A stretch of DNA of 64,000 nucleotides. It comes from Nakaseomyces glabratus (taxonomy: Eukaryota; Ascomycota; Saccharomycetes; Saccharomycetales; Saccharomycetaceae). The notes beneath the pieces are model-generated. The model was not told the DNA's origin, did not search any database, and saw only the letters and a list, made by a program, of their open reading frames with translations. Below, piece by piece: positions 1-11,608 of the stretch. The stretch is from NCBI RefSeq assembly GCF_010111755.1, contig NC_088963.1:372001-436000 (forward strand). The letters run 5' to 3'. How positions within the stretch are numbered: position 1 is the stretch's first letter; the number at the start of each line of letters is the position of its first letter. The translations under genes and the position numbers were made by a program.

Positions 1-50
1 AAATTACCTATATTTGTATACTGAAATATAAGAGGTAGTGAATAGTGGGA

Positions 51-2282
51 ATGTTCAAAGTGTTTGGTGCACTGTCCGGGAAGGGCAGCAGTGACTCCAA
101 TGGGAATTCCACCAGGAGTAGTATCAATGAGAAGAGGACCAAATTGATCCTGAAGGAGGCTAATGACTTCGAAATTGCGTTACGGGCCATGGACTATGTT
201 CTGGATGACAGGACTGAGGAAGGCCTTGCACTGTTGAGGGAAAATGAGAAGGTTAATGGGCAGAATCAGACCATTACTGTCCTCGCCAGGGGTGTCATCG
301 AATTCTTGCAAGCTACATTAAGTTTCGAGATGGAGGAGATCAAGAATGCTTCTAATACGCTGGCCAAAGCGGAGCAACTGTCGTGGAAGTCCCGTACTGA
401 GGCTCAGAAATCGGGTATCAGGAATAGTTCTATCTACCCACCAGGTACTGTGTACGCAGTCACTTACACTGAGTCATGTCTCTTGCATGCCCTCTTGATG
501 TTGTTTACTGAGAGTATGATGGATGCAGCAAAAGCATTACTTAAGCTGAGGAAAGCATATTCAATGCTTCATGAAATAATGGAAGTAGTCAAAAAGTCGG
601 AATTGTCAAGAAAAGTTTCAAGTTCCTCTGCAGTGAGTATTCAATCAAATGGTAGTTTTGTTTCAGAAGAAGCTACATTTGTATCTGCAGATATTCCATA
701 TCAGTTATCAGAGACCGAATCCAATGATCCCGAACTGTGGGCCTTTGCAGAGAAGATATATAAGATGAGGAAACTGCGGCTATCAGGGGCTCATATCGGT
801 AACACACCTGCTATCTCAAGATTAAGGTCAGGATTAGGACTATCAGCTTCAAATAAATCGGAAGAGCTTGCAAATAGTGAACAATCAGTTCTGTCCGATG
901 AAGCTGCTGAAAGACAGGCTACTATTGATGAATTTATCCATTCAGGTGTCAACCTGTGCTACGGTATTTTGCAAGTTGTTCTATCTTTAATTCCACCGGC
1001 TATCGGAGCTGTACTTTCTATAGTTGGGTTTAGAGGTTCACGTGAAGAAGGTTTAAGGCTAATTTGGAAGGCTACGAAAGACAGAAATGTTCACGGTTGC
1101 ATTGGTCTTCTTGGACTAATGTTTTATTATGATGGTCCATTCCAGTTTACCGATGTTGATTTCGATATACCACCTGCTCTAAGTAATACCAAAACTTCAG
1201 ACAGTGATACTGATCGTGATGGATCTATTTCAATCGATGAGATGGATGGGCATGCATTATTACATCCGGGACCTATCCTCGAAGAAGCACTTTTGCATGC
1301 AAGAGCATTATTTCCAAACAGTGCATTATGGTTACTAAATGAAGCTAGGATGCTATCAAGTAGAGGTAGACTTCCTGAGGCAATTGAATTGCTGGATTCC
1401 ATTGATGTAGAGTCTATCCATATGAGACAAGTAAAAGGTTTATTAGTATTTGATAAAGCTATCACATTGGTTCATATGCAGGAATATGAAAGAGCAGCTA
1501 CAAATTTGTTGTCCTTATTGAAAATCAGTGACTGGTCTCATGCATTTTACACTTATTTTGCTGGATGCTGTTATCTTGAAAACTGGAGAATGGCGCAGAT
1601 GGGATTTATCAAGGATGATAAGTTAGAATTTTATAGAGAAAAGGCTGAAGAGCTAATATTCAGTGCTCCAAAATTACTTGGGAAGAAGACGTTTAAGTCG
1701 AAAAATTTGCCATTGGACAGATTCATGTTGAGAAAGGTAGAGCAGTTTAAGGCTACACAAAAGAAGTTAGGCGTTAAAAATATTCTTGACGCTATTGGCA
1801 CTTCTCCTATTCGTGAAATTACTTATTTCTATAATGGGTATAATAGAATGAGTAAGAGTGATCTTGAAATTGCACAAAAGATGTTGACATCTTACCACAA
1901 TCCTGCTATTGACCAACATGATCCTGATCAAGAACTGATTAAAAACCTATTGTTATCTTTGACAATGAGAAGACTCGGTGATGTTGAGAGTGGTGTTAAA
2001 CTACTCGATGAAAAAGTGCTACCAAGTATCTACTACATGCAAAATGGTAAAGTGAAATATATAAAAAAGACTGAAGACCCTTGGGCATATCCAACAGCTC
2101 TTTACGAAAGGGCACTTTTCACCTGGAAGCTTGATGGTGTTGATAATTTGTCAGAATGTAGGCATTGGTTAGTAACAGCTCAGAATTATGCAGGCGACTA
2201 TGAATTGAGTACCAGAGTGGGAATGAAGATTAAAGCTGCCTTAGATCGTGTTGAAGAGTCTTTACAACATGGCACTGCATAG
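51..2282 (+). CDS. IML2: Iml2-like inclusion body clearance protein
   Basis: Predicted protein of 743 aa, family Iml2/TTC39 (DUF3808), alpha-helical with TPR-like repeats. In S. cerevisiae Iml2 is needed to clear misfolded-protein inclusion bodies and is linked to lipid droplets. The N-terminus (MFKVFG, then an [12 protein letters not shown] segment) closely resembles yeast Iml2. The frame is open from a GTG at 45, but the first ATG is at 51 and matches the family start. The frame has no stop until TAG at 2280. The neighbours ARP4 and SCP160 follow as in the YJL082-080 segment of S. cerevisiae, which favours IML2 over its duplicate YKR018C. The first ~500 bases are noticeably richer in G+C than the rest. 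The promoter lies outside the window. Confidence 0.9.
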   Translation: MFKVFGALSGKGSSDSNGNSTRSSINEKRTKLILKEANDFEIALRAMDYVLDDRTEEGLALLRENEKVNGQNQTITVLARGVIEFLQATLSFEMEEIKNASNTLAKAEQLSWKSRTEAQKSGIRNSSIYPPGTVYAVTYTESCLLHALLMLFTESMMDAAKALLKLRKAYSMLHEIMEVVKKSELSRKVSSSSAVSIQSNGSFVSEEATFVSADIPYQLSETESNDPELWAFAEKIYKMRKLRLSGAHIGNTPAISRLRSGLGLSASNKSEELANSEQSVLSDEAAERQATIDEFIHSGVNLCYGILQVVLSLIPPAIGAVLSIVGFRGSREEGLRLIWKATKDRNVHGCIGLLGLMFYYDGPFQFTDVDFDIPPALSNTKTSDSDTDRDGSISIDEMDGHALLHPGPILEEALLHARALFPNSALWLLNEARMLSSRGRLPEAIELLDSIDVESIHMRQVKGLLVFDKAITLVHMQEYERAATNLLSLLKISDWSHAFYTYFAGCCYLENWRMAQMGFIKDDKLEFYREKAEELIFSAPKLLGKKTFKSKNLPLDRFMLRKVEQFKATQKKLGVKNILDAIGTSPIREITYFYNGYNRMSKSDLEIAQKMLTSYHNPAIDQHDPDQELIKNLLLSLTMRRLGDVESGVKLLDEKVLPSIYYMQNGKVKYIKKTEDPWAYPTALYERALFTWKLDGVDNLSECRHWLVTAQNYAGDYELSTRVGMKIKAALDRVEESLQHGTA

Positions 2283-2568
2283 TTATAGTTGTTTTTTTTG
2301 CGAGCCAATGATGCTCCACAACTGTATCATGATTAATGATAATTTAATGAACACTAACATGTATTTTACTTCGTATTTACTGTCTGATAATAAATATTAG
2401 TACTTGTTCTTTACATAATTCTGTTGAATATACTTATACTATATGATAGTAGGTTTTTCATAATATCATGTAATAAAGTGTAGAAATAGTATAAGTTAAT
2501 ATTACAATGCTATTACTATGTGATCTTGCTAGATAACATAACTATTCGATACGTATGCCTAATCTGAA
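2283..2568. other. convergent 3' intergenic spacer
   Basis: AT-rich spacer of 286 bases between the convergent ends of IML2 and ARP4. It presumably holds both 3' UTRs and polyadenylation signals. No further feature is seen. Confidence 0.6.
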
Positions 2569-4050
2569 TTAACGAAGTCTGTCATGAAGCAATCTTTCTG
2601 AACCGACTTCTTCGTACTCTTTTTTCCCAATCCACAATTGGTGAAAGGTGCCCAGACTAGATAAAATGCTGCCACCTAGCCAGGATTGATATTGTCTTTC
2701 TATACTTTGGCCCGTGGCTAAAACTCTAAATTTTAAAGCTGGAAATTTCATGTTAAGTTCATTTAGGATTCTGTCACTTAGTCCAGGTATAGTTGAGGAA
2801 CCTCCCGTTATTACAAGATTGTGTGCTAGTGAAGCTCTAATATCTACATCGCATGATGATATGGAAGATGATATCAGATCCACTATGCCAGGTAATTCTT
2901 CTCTTTTAATATCTTCCGCCGTTCTTTTACCATTCTCATTAGTGGTACTTGACGATTCAGGCAATGGTGTTGCAGTATTACTATCCAAGGGTGTTGACTC
3001 TTTGGTTCCTTCTTTTTCTTTATTGTTACCACTTCCTACTTTATTACGTTTCATAGGTACATAGTCGTTTCTCCAAGTTTCTACAACACCTGCAACATTG
3101 ACAGGCCAGTCATCTGGCACAGATTCTTTTAAGGGATTTATCAGTTGTTCTGCAAATTGGTATCTGTCATTACTTTCGAATTCAATAACTTCATTCCAAG
3201 GAGATTCAATTGTTCTACCAGTGGAAGTAGCTTGATTGTTTTTCTCTTGTGCAATAGGTGTTGTAGCCACTTGAAATATAGTTTCCTTGCACTCTTGGAA
3301 AAAACCACGAGAGTTGGCATAATCATATAACGAATCTGCAACCGAATATGAAAAGCTCCTCCTCTTGAATTCTGGTTTCCGTTGTTCAACTTCAAATAAA
3401 GGTATTATCTCTCTGGGTTTCAAATAATCAGTCAGTAATTTGTTGAGGAATCTACCAGCGAAATGGTTACATCTTGTAGATTTGGAAAGCGACATACCAT
3501 CTATTACTGGTGTAACAGATGCGATATCATGGCCAATATCTACAATCAAACTATTTGGCCGTCCTGTCGCGAAAGACACAGCGGTAGAAGTTGCAGTCAA
3601 ATAGCATGCTTCAAATTCCATCCCTTCTAATAGTATTTCCAGAGACTTTGATCTATTTTCCTTACTATTCCATAGTGGTTCTGTTAACATTGCAGGGATT
3701 CCTCTATTCGATTCTATGTGAAGTTCATTTCTCAATGCCCAAGACCACTGTTCAACGGCAGAATCCCAATCGCATACCTGCCCATTCTCGACAACCCTCT
3801 TTACTTCATAGTCAGGTCTTGGGATAGGAATTGACTGTTCAGAAAACACTTTTCTGGTTTTCCTTGTTTTTTCTGTGTTGTCCTCGCTAGTACTTTCTTC
3901 TGCTTCATGTATTTCACCGAAACTGGATGGTAGAATGGACTGCGGGCAATCAGTTCCAGCATAACCAATATTGGTAGTATATGAACCAGGATCGATGATA
4001 ACTGCGGTTATCTCATCACCACCGTATACTTGCAAAGCCGAGTTTGACAT
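2569..4050 (-). CDS. ARP4: Actin-related protein Arp4
   Basis: Predicted protein of 493 aa (S. cerevisiae Arp4 is 489). Arp4 is a nuclear actin-related subunit shared by the NuA4 acetyltransferase and the INO80 and SWR1 chromatin remodellers, where it pairs with actin. The actin fold is visible: an N-terminal phosphate-loop region (IDPGSYTTNIGYAG), a second nucleotide-loop segment near residue 170 (LIVDIGHDIASVTPV), and a late adenosine-loop segment (NLVITGGSSTIPGL). A polar insertion lies between roughly residues 260 and 390, as expected for the Arp4 subfamily. ATG at 4050 is the family start. It is convergent with IML2 and in tandem with SCP160, as in the YJL08x segment. Confidence 0.95.
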   Translation of the reverse strand: MSNSALQVYGGDEITAVIIDPGSYTTNIGYAGTDCPQSILPSSFGEIHEAEESTSEDNTEKTRKTRKVFSEQSIPIPRPDYEVKRVVENGQVCDWDSAVEQWSWALRNELHIESNRGIPAMLTEPLWNSKENRSKSLEILLEGMEFEACYLTATSTAVSFATGRPNSLIVDIGHDIASVTPVIDGMSLSKSTRCNHFAGRFLNKLLTDYLKPREIIPLFEVEQRKPEFKRRSFSYSVADSLYDYANSRGFFQECKETIFQVATTPIAQEKNNQATSTGRTIESPWNEVIEFESNDRYQFAEQLINPLKESVPDDWPVNVAGVVETWRNDYVPMKRNKVGSGNNKEKEGTKESTPLDSNTATPLPESSSTTNENGKRTAEDIKREELPGIVDLISSSISSCDVDIRASLAHNLVITGGSSTIPGLSDRILNELNMKFPALKFRVLATGQSIERQYQSWLGGSILSSLGTFHQLWIGKKEYEEVGSERLLHDRLR

Positions 4051-4625
4051 CTAATATATGTCTTATTCTGTCAGTTCTGACTATATCGTAATTGTTTCGG
4101 GGGTTGCAAAGAATAAACGTAACCAGAAATGCCACAGGAACTTAATCTAACTTTTGTTCCAATATAAATTCTCTGCTTGTTTGAGTAATTACTTAATTAG
4201 TCGTGAAATGACTTGATGACACCTTTATTCTCTCAAATTATTCACTGCCAGCTGTATTTTTTTTTTATGTTCTAACTTTGTTAGGTTTTTCCTTGACCGA
4301 GAGGAGTCTCGAAGTGACAAAATATATAGAATACAGACATATAATGCAAATTGATTTTATAAAAGCGTAGAGGTGCTGCTGATTCTTATAATCGATATAA
4401 TTTTTTTATTAACTAATTAAAATACAGATAAAAAATATAGACATTATAGTTTTGGATTGCGACGAGTGGATTTTGGTGTCATAAAACCATTAAAATACAT
4501 AAAAAGTTGAGAAGAAACAATGGTCAAGTGCTAGAAAACTTTACGAAATGAAATTCGGAAAGATATGAAAACCAAAGTCTCTGATTCTATAATTATGGTG
4601 TTGCCAAATTATGTTTGGGACTCAA
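4051..4625. promoter_or_regulatory. ARP4 upstream / SCP160 downstream spacer
   Basis: 575 bases between ARP4 (start) and SCP160 (end), both on the minus strand. It holds the ARP4 promoter and SCP160 3' UTR. There are T/A homopolymer tracts near 4258-4266 and 4400-4410. No small gene or RNA is recognised. Confidence 0.5.
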
Positions 4626-7600
4626 TCATTGTTTCAAAGATTTGATGATGGCTTCACCTGCCTTCTCAACATTTTCCTTAGCACCCTTGATGAAAATTAC
4701 GTTGTTGATCTTATCAGATTTCTTTGGAACGTAAACAATACAGTTGGTAGATTCACGAATTTTTTTGACGTTGGAACCACCCATACCAACAACCTTGAAG
4801 AACTTGCTTGGGTCAGATGTCCAGACATATCCAGAGTAAGTGGCATTTGGAGCGTCGTTGATTCTGTTTTCAATTATTTCCTTGGCCTCCTTCAATAATT
4901 GCTGCTTCTTGTTTTCGTCAACAGAAGCTTCCTTCTTCTCACCATTTTCTTCATCTAAAATGCTATCAAAGTCAATAGGCTCGTATATTAGTCTCCATGG
5001 TATTTCACCATCTACATTTTCAACAACAGATGGTCCGGTTTCTTCAACAGTGAACTTGACTTTCTCACCTTCAGCTCCAGCAACCTTTTCATAAGGAATA
5101 TCTACAGGCGTTCTGTTTAGATTGTTGGCCTTCTTGGTGGCGTTACCGTATCTAACGTTCACAAACTTTTCAAGTCTTAGTCTTTGTGGAAGGTTACCAC
5201 GATCGGATACATAGTTTTGAACATTTGCTGGGACCATGATCTCCAAATCAAAGTTATCTCTGATGATCTCTGTGAATATCTTCTTCTCAGCTTTCTCGAT
5301 GTTTTCTGGCAAACCTGTTAGAGAAACACGAGTCTCTTCTTCGTCCCTCTTAGGAACATAAAGTTGGATGTTAAACTCAGATTCTAGCTGCTTTCTGACA
5401 ATACCACCTGGGCCAATCAATGCACCCAATCTTTCACCTGGAACTTCGATCTTCTTGGTAATGCTGTTTTGACTTTCTTCAACAATCTTGTTAATTGCCT
5501 TAACCACGTTGGAAACAAACTTCTTTGGACCTTGAATTGTGATAATGGAAGACTCTGAGTCAGCATTTGGAATATCAACAGCTCTTCCTCTAACTTCATC
5601 ACCACCAGCATTACTGATGATTTCTCTTAAAGTGTGACCACCAGCCCCAACAATTGTCTTGTGGTATTTGCGGTCGATGTCAAGTTTCTCAGTAACGTGG
5701 TCTGCAGCTTCAGAAACAATAGCTGCAATTTTAGTAGAGGCTTCCTTGATGGCATTTCTGTTACCAGTGATTTCAAGCTCAACAACACCAGTTTCTACCG
5801 CCTTCGGATCATCACTCTTCTGTAAGAAATCTAGTTCAACACCAAATTCATCAGAAAGACCGTTGATGGTGTCACCATTCTTACCAATGATTCTAGACAT
5901 ATGCTCGACTGGAACATTGACAATAGTCTTATGACCATTTTCCATTTCGAAATCAAGAAGGGCTTTCAATTCATCGTAAGCTTTGTTAACACCTCTTGAT
6001 GGACCCTTAATGGTAATGGTGTTATTTTCCTTTAGGAAGTTAATGAAGACATTGTACTTCTCTTGTAGACGAGTACGGTACATACCTTGAGGACCACTTA
6101 AATTACGGTGGTATTTAGCCTGTGCAACAAGTTCCTTTGTGACGATATCTGCTAATCTCTTAGCTTCATTTGCAATATCCTTCTTAGCATGTTCAATGAT
6201 AAATTGCAAACCCTTAATGGTAATTTCAACAGTCTTATCTTGGTCAGACTCACCCTGTTGAGGAATATCAATAGAACAGTTGTACTTGTTTCTCAACTTT
6301 TGTAGATTAGCACCTTTGTTACCAATCAATCTGGAAACGGAAGCGACAGGAACTTCAACGGTTATCTTTGCAGTAGTAGATGGGTTCTCAACAATAGATT
6401 TAATATCTTTGTTTGCCTTCTTAACAGCCCTTTCGTCACCTCTCAAAGTCATCTTATTCTTTTCAGGAGAGTGTAATTTAATTTGAATGTGGCCGTCATC
6501 GCCGGAAATATCTTCTAAGATCAATTTTAGAGCCACAGAGTCCTTTCCAAAAAACTCATCTTGCTTTTCAGATTCAAGATCATAAGTAGCAACTTCTAGG
6601 GAGTTTTGCTTCTTACGTAGATCATTTAGATTTGCGTTGACTTTTTCCAAGCTTTCCTTTATTTCATCAGTTGATGGTTTGAAGTCTTCATCTGTTGAGG
6701 TAGCAAACAAAACAACAGAGTCATCACCCTTGAAGTAGTCACCAATTTGGATGAACTTAGCTTCTGATTCATGGCCTAGTAAGATGTGCTTAATATTTCT
6801 GTGGAATAGTTCGTAATCTAGGTCATCGATGACCAGTGTTTCAGCTGGAGTGATGTCATTCACAATCGCAATAATCTCTCTACGAGCAGCCTTTATTTCT
6901 GAAGTCTTATCATTCTTTGCACTCAAGTAAATGAAAACTTCTTTGGCATTTTGCAAATCTTCGATGGATGGCAAAACGTATTTGACATCTGGGAATTCCT
7001 CTGCAACCTTATCCAAGACGTTGTACTTCTGGAAGTAGATGACTAGTCTCTTAGCATGGTCAAGATTCTTGTTGTGTGCTTTTGAAATGTCAAGTGAGTC
7101 GACGATGTATTGCTTAGAGGAAGTCCTAGCAAAACTAATAGCCTCAGCTACTTTGTCTTTTAATCCAGCAAATTGGACAGTTTCATCAGAGGAGCTCTTT
7201 GGGAACTTGACAATAACACCAAATCTGTCCTTAACTTCGTCCGCATCAATTAGGAATTGGAATTTTGATGGAATCTTAACATTTTCTTCAGCAAGTTCAT
7301 TGGATAGCTTTTGTAAGTAATCCTTTATCTTGGTTTTAGCGTTTTTAATGTCGTCTAAACTACCCGTAATTGTGAAAGACCCGGTATCTTGATAGTATTG
7401 CACTTTGACATCATCTGAAGAGACTTCCTTGACATTAACGAATGATCCCAAAGTGGAATCCTCTACAGATAGTCTAGCAGTGATATTCTTCAGATCCTCG
7501 TTTACAATGGACAAGATTTTGGCCTTGGCTTGCTTAACAGATTCAAAGTCACCGAATATGGAGATATCGCTCAAGTCGTCGTCTAGATCTTCATTGTAGG

Positions 7601-8255
7601 AGTCTGGTTTTGGTTCTTTGCTGATGTGGATTTTGACATCGTATCTGTCAGAGATCTCACGAATGTTCTTACCACCAGAACCAATGATGACGGCTTTGCA
7701 TCTTGATGGAACCTCGATGTTTTCCGTTATAGGTCTGGTTAGCATCTTTATCAATTCTCTCTTAGCCTCCTTAACTTTTGGTGCTGGACCAGAGATCAAG
7801 AAAGTACGGGAGTTTCTTGACAAGGTAGACTCGACAGAGACGTTGTTAGCCTGCTTAACAGTTTGTAAGATCCTGGACAGTTCCAATTTAGTCACAGACA
7901 ATTGAGATTGCAGGTCTAGGGTAAAAGTTTCCTGAATATTGTTTGATCTCATACGACCAGCGCTGGTGGCGCTAGCAGAACGGGACATTGATGGACTGAC
8001 GGAAGAAGAAATGGCTGCAGGTTTCATGTTAGGACCCCATTCAACTTTGGTAGCTGGTTTGAAGGAGTTGCTATCTACCAAGGATGGTAAATCCTTCAAA
8101 GAAGGCAAAGGTTTTGGCTCAGGCTTTGGAGCTTCTTCGACAGGCTTTGACTCCTCATCAGAGTCAAAAGTAGTGCCGTCAAGAGAATCCAAAGAACTCT
8201 CAGCTGGTGTGTTATCCACAGCCAATTCTTTCTCAGTAGCAAAGGTCAATGACAT
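4626..8255 (-). CDS. SCP160: Multi-KH-domain RNA-binding protein Scp160 (vigilin)
   Basis: Predicted protein of 1209 aa (S. cerevisiae Scp160 is 1222). It is the yeast vigilin, a polysome- and ER-associated protein with an array of KH domains that binds mRNA and affects translation and ploidy maintenance. Many KH cores are visible: GSGGKNIREI near residue 190, IGNKGANLQKLR, IGKNGDTINGL, VGAGGHTLREI, IGPGGIVRKQL and a last one near the C-terminus (GMGGSNVKKIRES). Other repeats have lost the GxxG loop, as in the family. The N-terminal ~110 residues are acidic/Ser-rich and lack a KH domain. ATG at 8255 fits the family. Codon use looks like that of a well-expressed gene. Confidence 0.96.
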   Translation of the reverse strand: MSLTFATEKELAVDNTPAESSLDSLDGTTFDSDEESKPVEEAPKPEPKPLPSLKDLPSLVDSNSFKPATKVEWGPNMKPAAISSSVSPSMSRSASATSAGRMRSNNIQETFTLDLQSQLSVTKLELSRILQTVKQANNVSVESTLSRNSRTFLISGPAPKVKEAKRELIKMLTRPITENIEVPSRCKAVIIGSGGKNIREISDRYDVKIHISKEPKPDSYNEDLDDDLSDISIFGDFESVKQAKAKILSIVNEDLKNITARLSVEDSTLGSFVNVKEVSSDDVKVQYYQDTGSFTITGSLDDIKNAKTKIKDYLQKLSNELAEENVKIPSKFQFLIDADEVKDRFGVIVKFPKSSSDETVQFAGLKDKVAEAISFARTSSKQYIVDSLDISKAHNKNLDHAKRLVIYFQKYNVLDKVAEEFPDVKYVLPSIEDLQNAKEVFIYLSAKNDKTSEIKAARREIIAIVNDITPAETLVIDDLDYELFHRNIKHILLGHESEAKFIQIGDYFKGDDSVVLFATSTDEDFKPSTDEIKESLEKVNANLNDLRKKQNSLEVATYDLESEKQDEFFGKDSVALKLILEDISGDDGHIQIKLHSPEKNKMTLRGDERAVKKANKDIKSIVENPSTTAKITVEVPVASVSRLIGNKGANLQKLRNKYNCSIDIPQQGESDQDKTVEITIKGLQFIIEHAKKDIANEAKRLADIVTKELVAQAKYHRNLSGPQGMYRTRLQEKYNVFINFLKENNTITIKGPSRGVNKAYDELKALLDFEMENGHKTIVNVPVEHMSRIIGKNGDTINGLSDEFGVELDFLQKSDDPKAVETGVVELEITGNRNAIKEASTKIAAIVSEAADHVTEKLDIDRKYHKTIVGAGGHTLREIISNAGGDEVRGRAVDIPNADSESSIITIQGPKKFVSNVVKAINKIVEESQNSITKKIEVPGERLGALIGPGGIVRKQLESEFNIQLYVPKRDEEETRVSLTGLPENIEKAEKKIFTEIIRDNFDLEIMVPANVQNYVSDRGNLPQRLRLEKFVNVRYGNATKKANNLNRTPVDIPYEKVAGAEGEKVKFTVEETGPSVVENVDGEIPWRLIYEPIDFDSILDEENGEKKEASVDENKKQQLLKEAKEIIENRINDAPNATYSGYVWTSDPSKFFKVVGMGGSNVKKIRESTNCIVYVPKKSDKINNVIFIKGAKENVEKAGEAIIKSLKQ

Positions 8256-9919
8256 GGTTGTAGAGTTCTTCTGTATGCAAATTTACTCAAAACTTTTTTC
8301 TTTATCGACTTTTTATCCTTTCAACAAATTATCAAACTTAATTGTAATTTTTTTTTATTCTAATTTGAAAAGAACTGAAAAGATAAATAAAGAATAACTC
8401 ACTTTCCCTGTTTTTTGTATTAAATGGTCGTTCAATTGCCAATTGGTTGCTCTTATTAAGATATTGAAGCAGTTCTCAGTGTTCTTAAATTTCTCGTATT
8501 GTCAAAACCCAAGTTTCCTGTTGGTTTTGTCCTTGAAAAAAATTAAAGAAAGGGTGCTGGGGTTGTTTGCGAAATATAAGCAATTGGGACTATTTGTAGT
8601 TAATAGATAACAATTGAAAATAAGAGCTATATATTTTTGTGAAGATCGAATTCCAATAAGAGAAGAGAAAGAGGACTATGCCCTTTAAAAATATCTATTT
8701 TATTCAAAGTTTTATAGTTTATAAGAGAATTTGTCAAAACTTTTTTGACAAGAAAATCCTTTTCGTTGGGACTTGCTGATTGCAGTGGATAGCCAAGCAC
8801 TTAAAAGAGCATTTTAGGAGTTCGAACTTAATCAAAGAAAGCAGCAAGATACCGGGCGTAAACGTAAACATTGCTATGTACAGTTAGAAAGAGTAGGGAA
8901 AGTTGCTGTACGTGGTGGCATCTACGGATTATGTGGCACTTTTTGTCACTCTACGTGGGACAATCAATTCTTGAAATGAAAGAGACAAAGAAGCAGACAG
9001 CCTTTACATGTCTGCGGGCACAGGAACTCAGTCTCAGAGGCAGAAGTGGAGGAGTTACAGGTTACAGATGAGAAACTAGGAGGGGAAAGTGTTCACAGTG
9101 TGAAATCTTTCTTGCGTGTGTAGTAAAGTAGTGGCCAACACTTGCAATACATCTAGGGAATCGTTTTTGCTGTAGTGATAAATGCTGGGATGTGGTGGGA
9201 GAACCCTTGCACTAGCATCAATTTAAAAATAGAATGTCAGAGAAGTTAGCGAAGCTTTGAGTGGGAAGATCCTGTGAAATTCCACATGTCAATAGTGAGA
9301 CTTGCAAATCCCTCATATCACTCTAAGAGAACAATTTTTGCTAGTGCATTTCGGTTTCTTATCTCGATCACCTGTGCACTAATTTTCTTGCTAAGCATAA
9401 CATAATATAGAAAAACACACTCAATATATGGCATGGCTACAAGAAATGGTGTACTTAGCTGAAGAAAAGTAGGGTAAAGATATTTATTTCACCGGCAGCA
9501 CCGCATTATTTGTAATAGTCTCCCTTCCTTCCCTTTGCGGTTTGTGAGGAATGGCAGTTCACAAAACAGGACTATTGTATGTAGTCTTGTTGAAGATGTG
9601 TTCTCTTAGGATTTGCGCAAAATATATGTAGTAAAAATTTGCAAAGGATTGGCAAGAGCGTTTGGGTGTGTCACCTTTGCTGATTTTATTCAACAACTGA
9701 GATCACAGCTACTGTTTGATGTGATTCCTTTTGTAAATTAAATACAATATGTGTTATTTGTACGATATCGAGGTAATACCTTTGCACAAAAGGGTCATAT
9801 TTTATTACTTTTTCCCTAATCAGGTCACTTAATATAACACCAGCGAATGAAATGATTTTGTTCTCTATACAGATACGTTTAATAAGAGCTATGTGGCTAC
9901 GTTTCGTTATATAATCTTT
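8256..9919. other. long gene-free interval at SCP160/PXP1 junction
   Basis: 1664 bases with no convincing gene. The first few hundred bases should hold the SCP160 promoter (A/T tracts at 8290-8395). The rest has only short frames, the longest 66 codons at 8871-9071 with no recognisable protein. In S. cerevisiae PRY1 and PRY3 follow SCP160; neither is seen here. I found no tRNA, LTR or obvious repeat. Confidence 0.6.
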
Positions 9920-11608
9920 TTATAGCTTCGACTTCTGCCACCCGAATGATATCTTTTTATTTTGGCCCGGTTCGATGATCACATTCAATAGACATGGTAT
10001 TCTTTCCCGGGTATGAACCAATGCTTTCTTGTAATAATATTCAAGTTCTTGTAAGTTTTTCACCAAGTATCCCTTTGCACCAAGACCTCTAGCCACTAAA
10101 TCATATCTACATTTCTCAGAAAGCATTGTAGGGGGTAGTTGAGTCTCGTTGGTGATTGTGCTTGGGTCAGAGCCGTGATATATACCACTGTTATTCATGA
10201 TTATGAATATAATGCCAAGGCGATATCTAACAGCAGTCTCTATTTCCATACCTGAAAATCCGAATGCGGAATCACCTTGTATCGTGACGATGTTTAATTC
10301 TGGAGAATGTACTTTTGCTGCGATCGCATATCCGAGTCCAACACCCATTGTTGCATTAGTTCCAGCATCTAACCTTCTCTTTGGGAAATCTGTTTCGAAA
10401 GAAATTCGAGCAATATCCATAGTATTTGCACCTTCGGATACTATAAAGCTTGATCTATCATCAATCAAATTTTTCAACATGCTATAAACAGAGTAGTAGT
10501 TCAGCATTTTGGCTCCATAATAATTTTCTGGATTTAGTCTTACTCTTAAGTTATGTTTATTACTTTCAATTTTTTCTTTCAACTCTTTGGTAAGCCCTTT
10601 GTGTTTCACAAAATCCAATTTGTGCAAAGTGTCTCTTAAATTTTCAATCGTGAGTTGTATATCACCCCAAATGCAATATGATGTTCCATTAGGGTTATTA
10701 ACACCTAGCGTTAGCGGCTCAATATCGACTTGAACAAATTTAGCATTCGAATTCCATTTTGGAGGTGACGCATAGTGTAGAATCCAGTTCAACCTTGCAC
10801 CAAATACTAAAACCAAATCTGCCGATTTTAATGCTTGTGATCTAGCAGCTGAAACATTTAATCTATGGCTGTCAGGAAGGATGCCCTTAGCCATTGGAGT
10901 TGGTAAGAATGGAAAGTTGAATTCCTCGATAAAATGACGTAAAGCTAATGATGAGTTGATGCAGCCTTTACCTAATACGACAAGGATGTTCTTGTCCTGG
11001 TGTTCTTTGATTAATGAGGTAACTTCAGCAATGGAACGAGGATCAGGTCCTGTTGTAATACGTTTAGTTTCATGTTTATAAAATTCTATCGCTTCAACTA
11101 CATCAGTGATAAGGTCCCCAGGAAAGTCGATATACGATACACCTGGTGTTCCTTGGGTTGCACTGTTCCATGCGTTGAATACAATGTTGGCATCTTTCTT
11201 AGTACCTGTCAGTTCGCCTGCAAATTTTAGATACGGCTTTAATAGTGATACTTGATCCAATTCTTGAAAGCCACCTTGATATTTCTCATCTCTTGGAACA
11301 CTTCCTGCAATTATTAACAGTGGCCATCTATTGTTCATAGAGTTGTAGACACCAGCCAGGGCATGTATCACACCAGGACCACCTACAACCAATAACACAC
11401 CAGGCTTTCCAGTCAAATAGCCATATGCAGAAGCAGCGTATGAAGCAGCCTGCTCATTTCTAAACCCAATAAACCTGATACCAACACTCTGTAGTTCTTG
11501 AGCAAATTCTACCACCGGGATACCAACTATTCCAAATACAACGTCAACATCATACTGGTACTTTAATAAAGACGCAATGTTCCTGCTGTGAATTACTTTT
11601 TTACCCAT
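9920..11608 (-). CDS. PXP1: Peroxisomal ThDP-dependent 2-hydroxyacyl-CoA lyase-like protein
   Basis: Predicted protein of 562 aa resembling YEL020C (560 aa), a thiamine-diphosphate enzyme of the 2-hydroxyacyl-CoA lyase/oxalyl-CoA decarboxylase family. The order is an N-terminal Pyr domain with the ThDP-activating Glu at about residue 52 (FRNEQAASYAA), a central TPP-enzyme domain, and a C-terminal PP domain with a GDSAFGFSGMEIET...NNSG metal/ThDP motif. The last three residues are SKL, a canonical PTS1 signal, so import into peroxisomes is expected. ATG at 11608 is the first in frame; a GTG precedes it directly. MMS21 lies upstream on the same strand, as in YEL020C-YEL019C. The substrate cannot be read from sequence. 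Confidence 0.93.
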   Translation of the reverse strand: MGKKVIHSRNIASLLKYQYDVDVVFGIVGIPVVEFAQELQSVGIRFIGFRNEQAASYAASAYGYLTGKPGVLLVVGGPGVIHALAGVYNSMNNRWPLLIIAGSVPRDEKYQGGFQELDQVSLLKPYLKFAGELTGTKKDANIVFNAWNSATQGTPGVSYIDFPGDLITDVVEAIEFYKHETKRITTGPDPRSIAEVTSLIKEHQDKNILVVLGKGCINSSLALRHFIEEFNFPFLPTPMAKGILPDSHRLNVSAARSQALKSADLVLVFGARLNWILHYASPPKWNSNAKFVQVDIEPLTLGVNNPNGTSYCIWGDIQLTIENLRDTLHKLDFVKHKGLTKELKEKIESNKHNLRVRLNPENYYGAKMLNYYSVYSMLKNLIDDRSSFIVSEGANTMDIARISFETDFPKRRLDAGTNATMGVGLGYAIAAKVHSPELNIVTIQGDSAFGFSGMEIETAVRYRLGIIFIIMNNSGIYHGSDPSTITNETQLPPTMLSEKCRYDLVARGLGAKGYLVKNLQELEYYYKKALVHTRERIPCLLNVIIEPGQNKKISFGWQKSKL

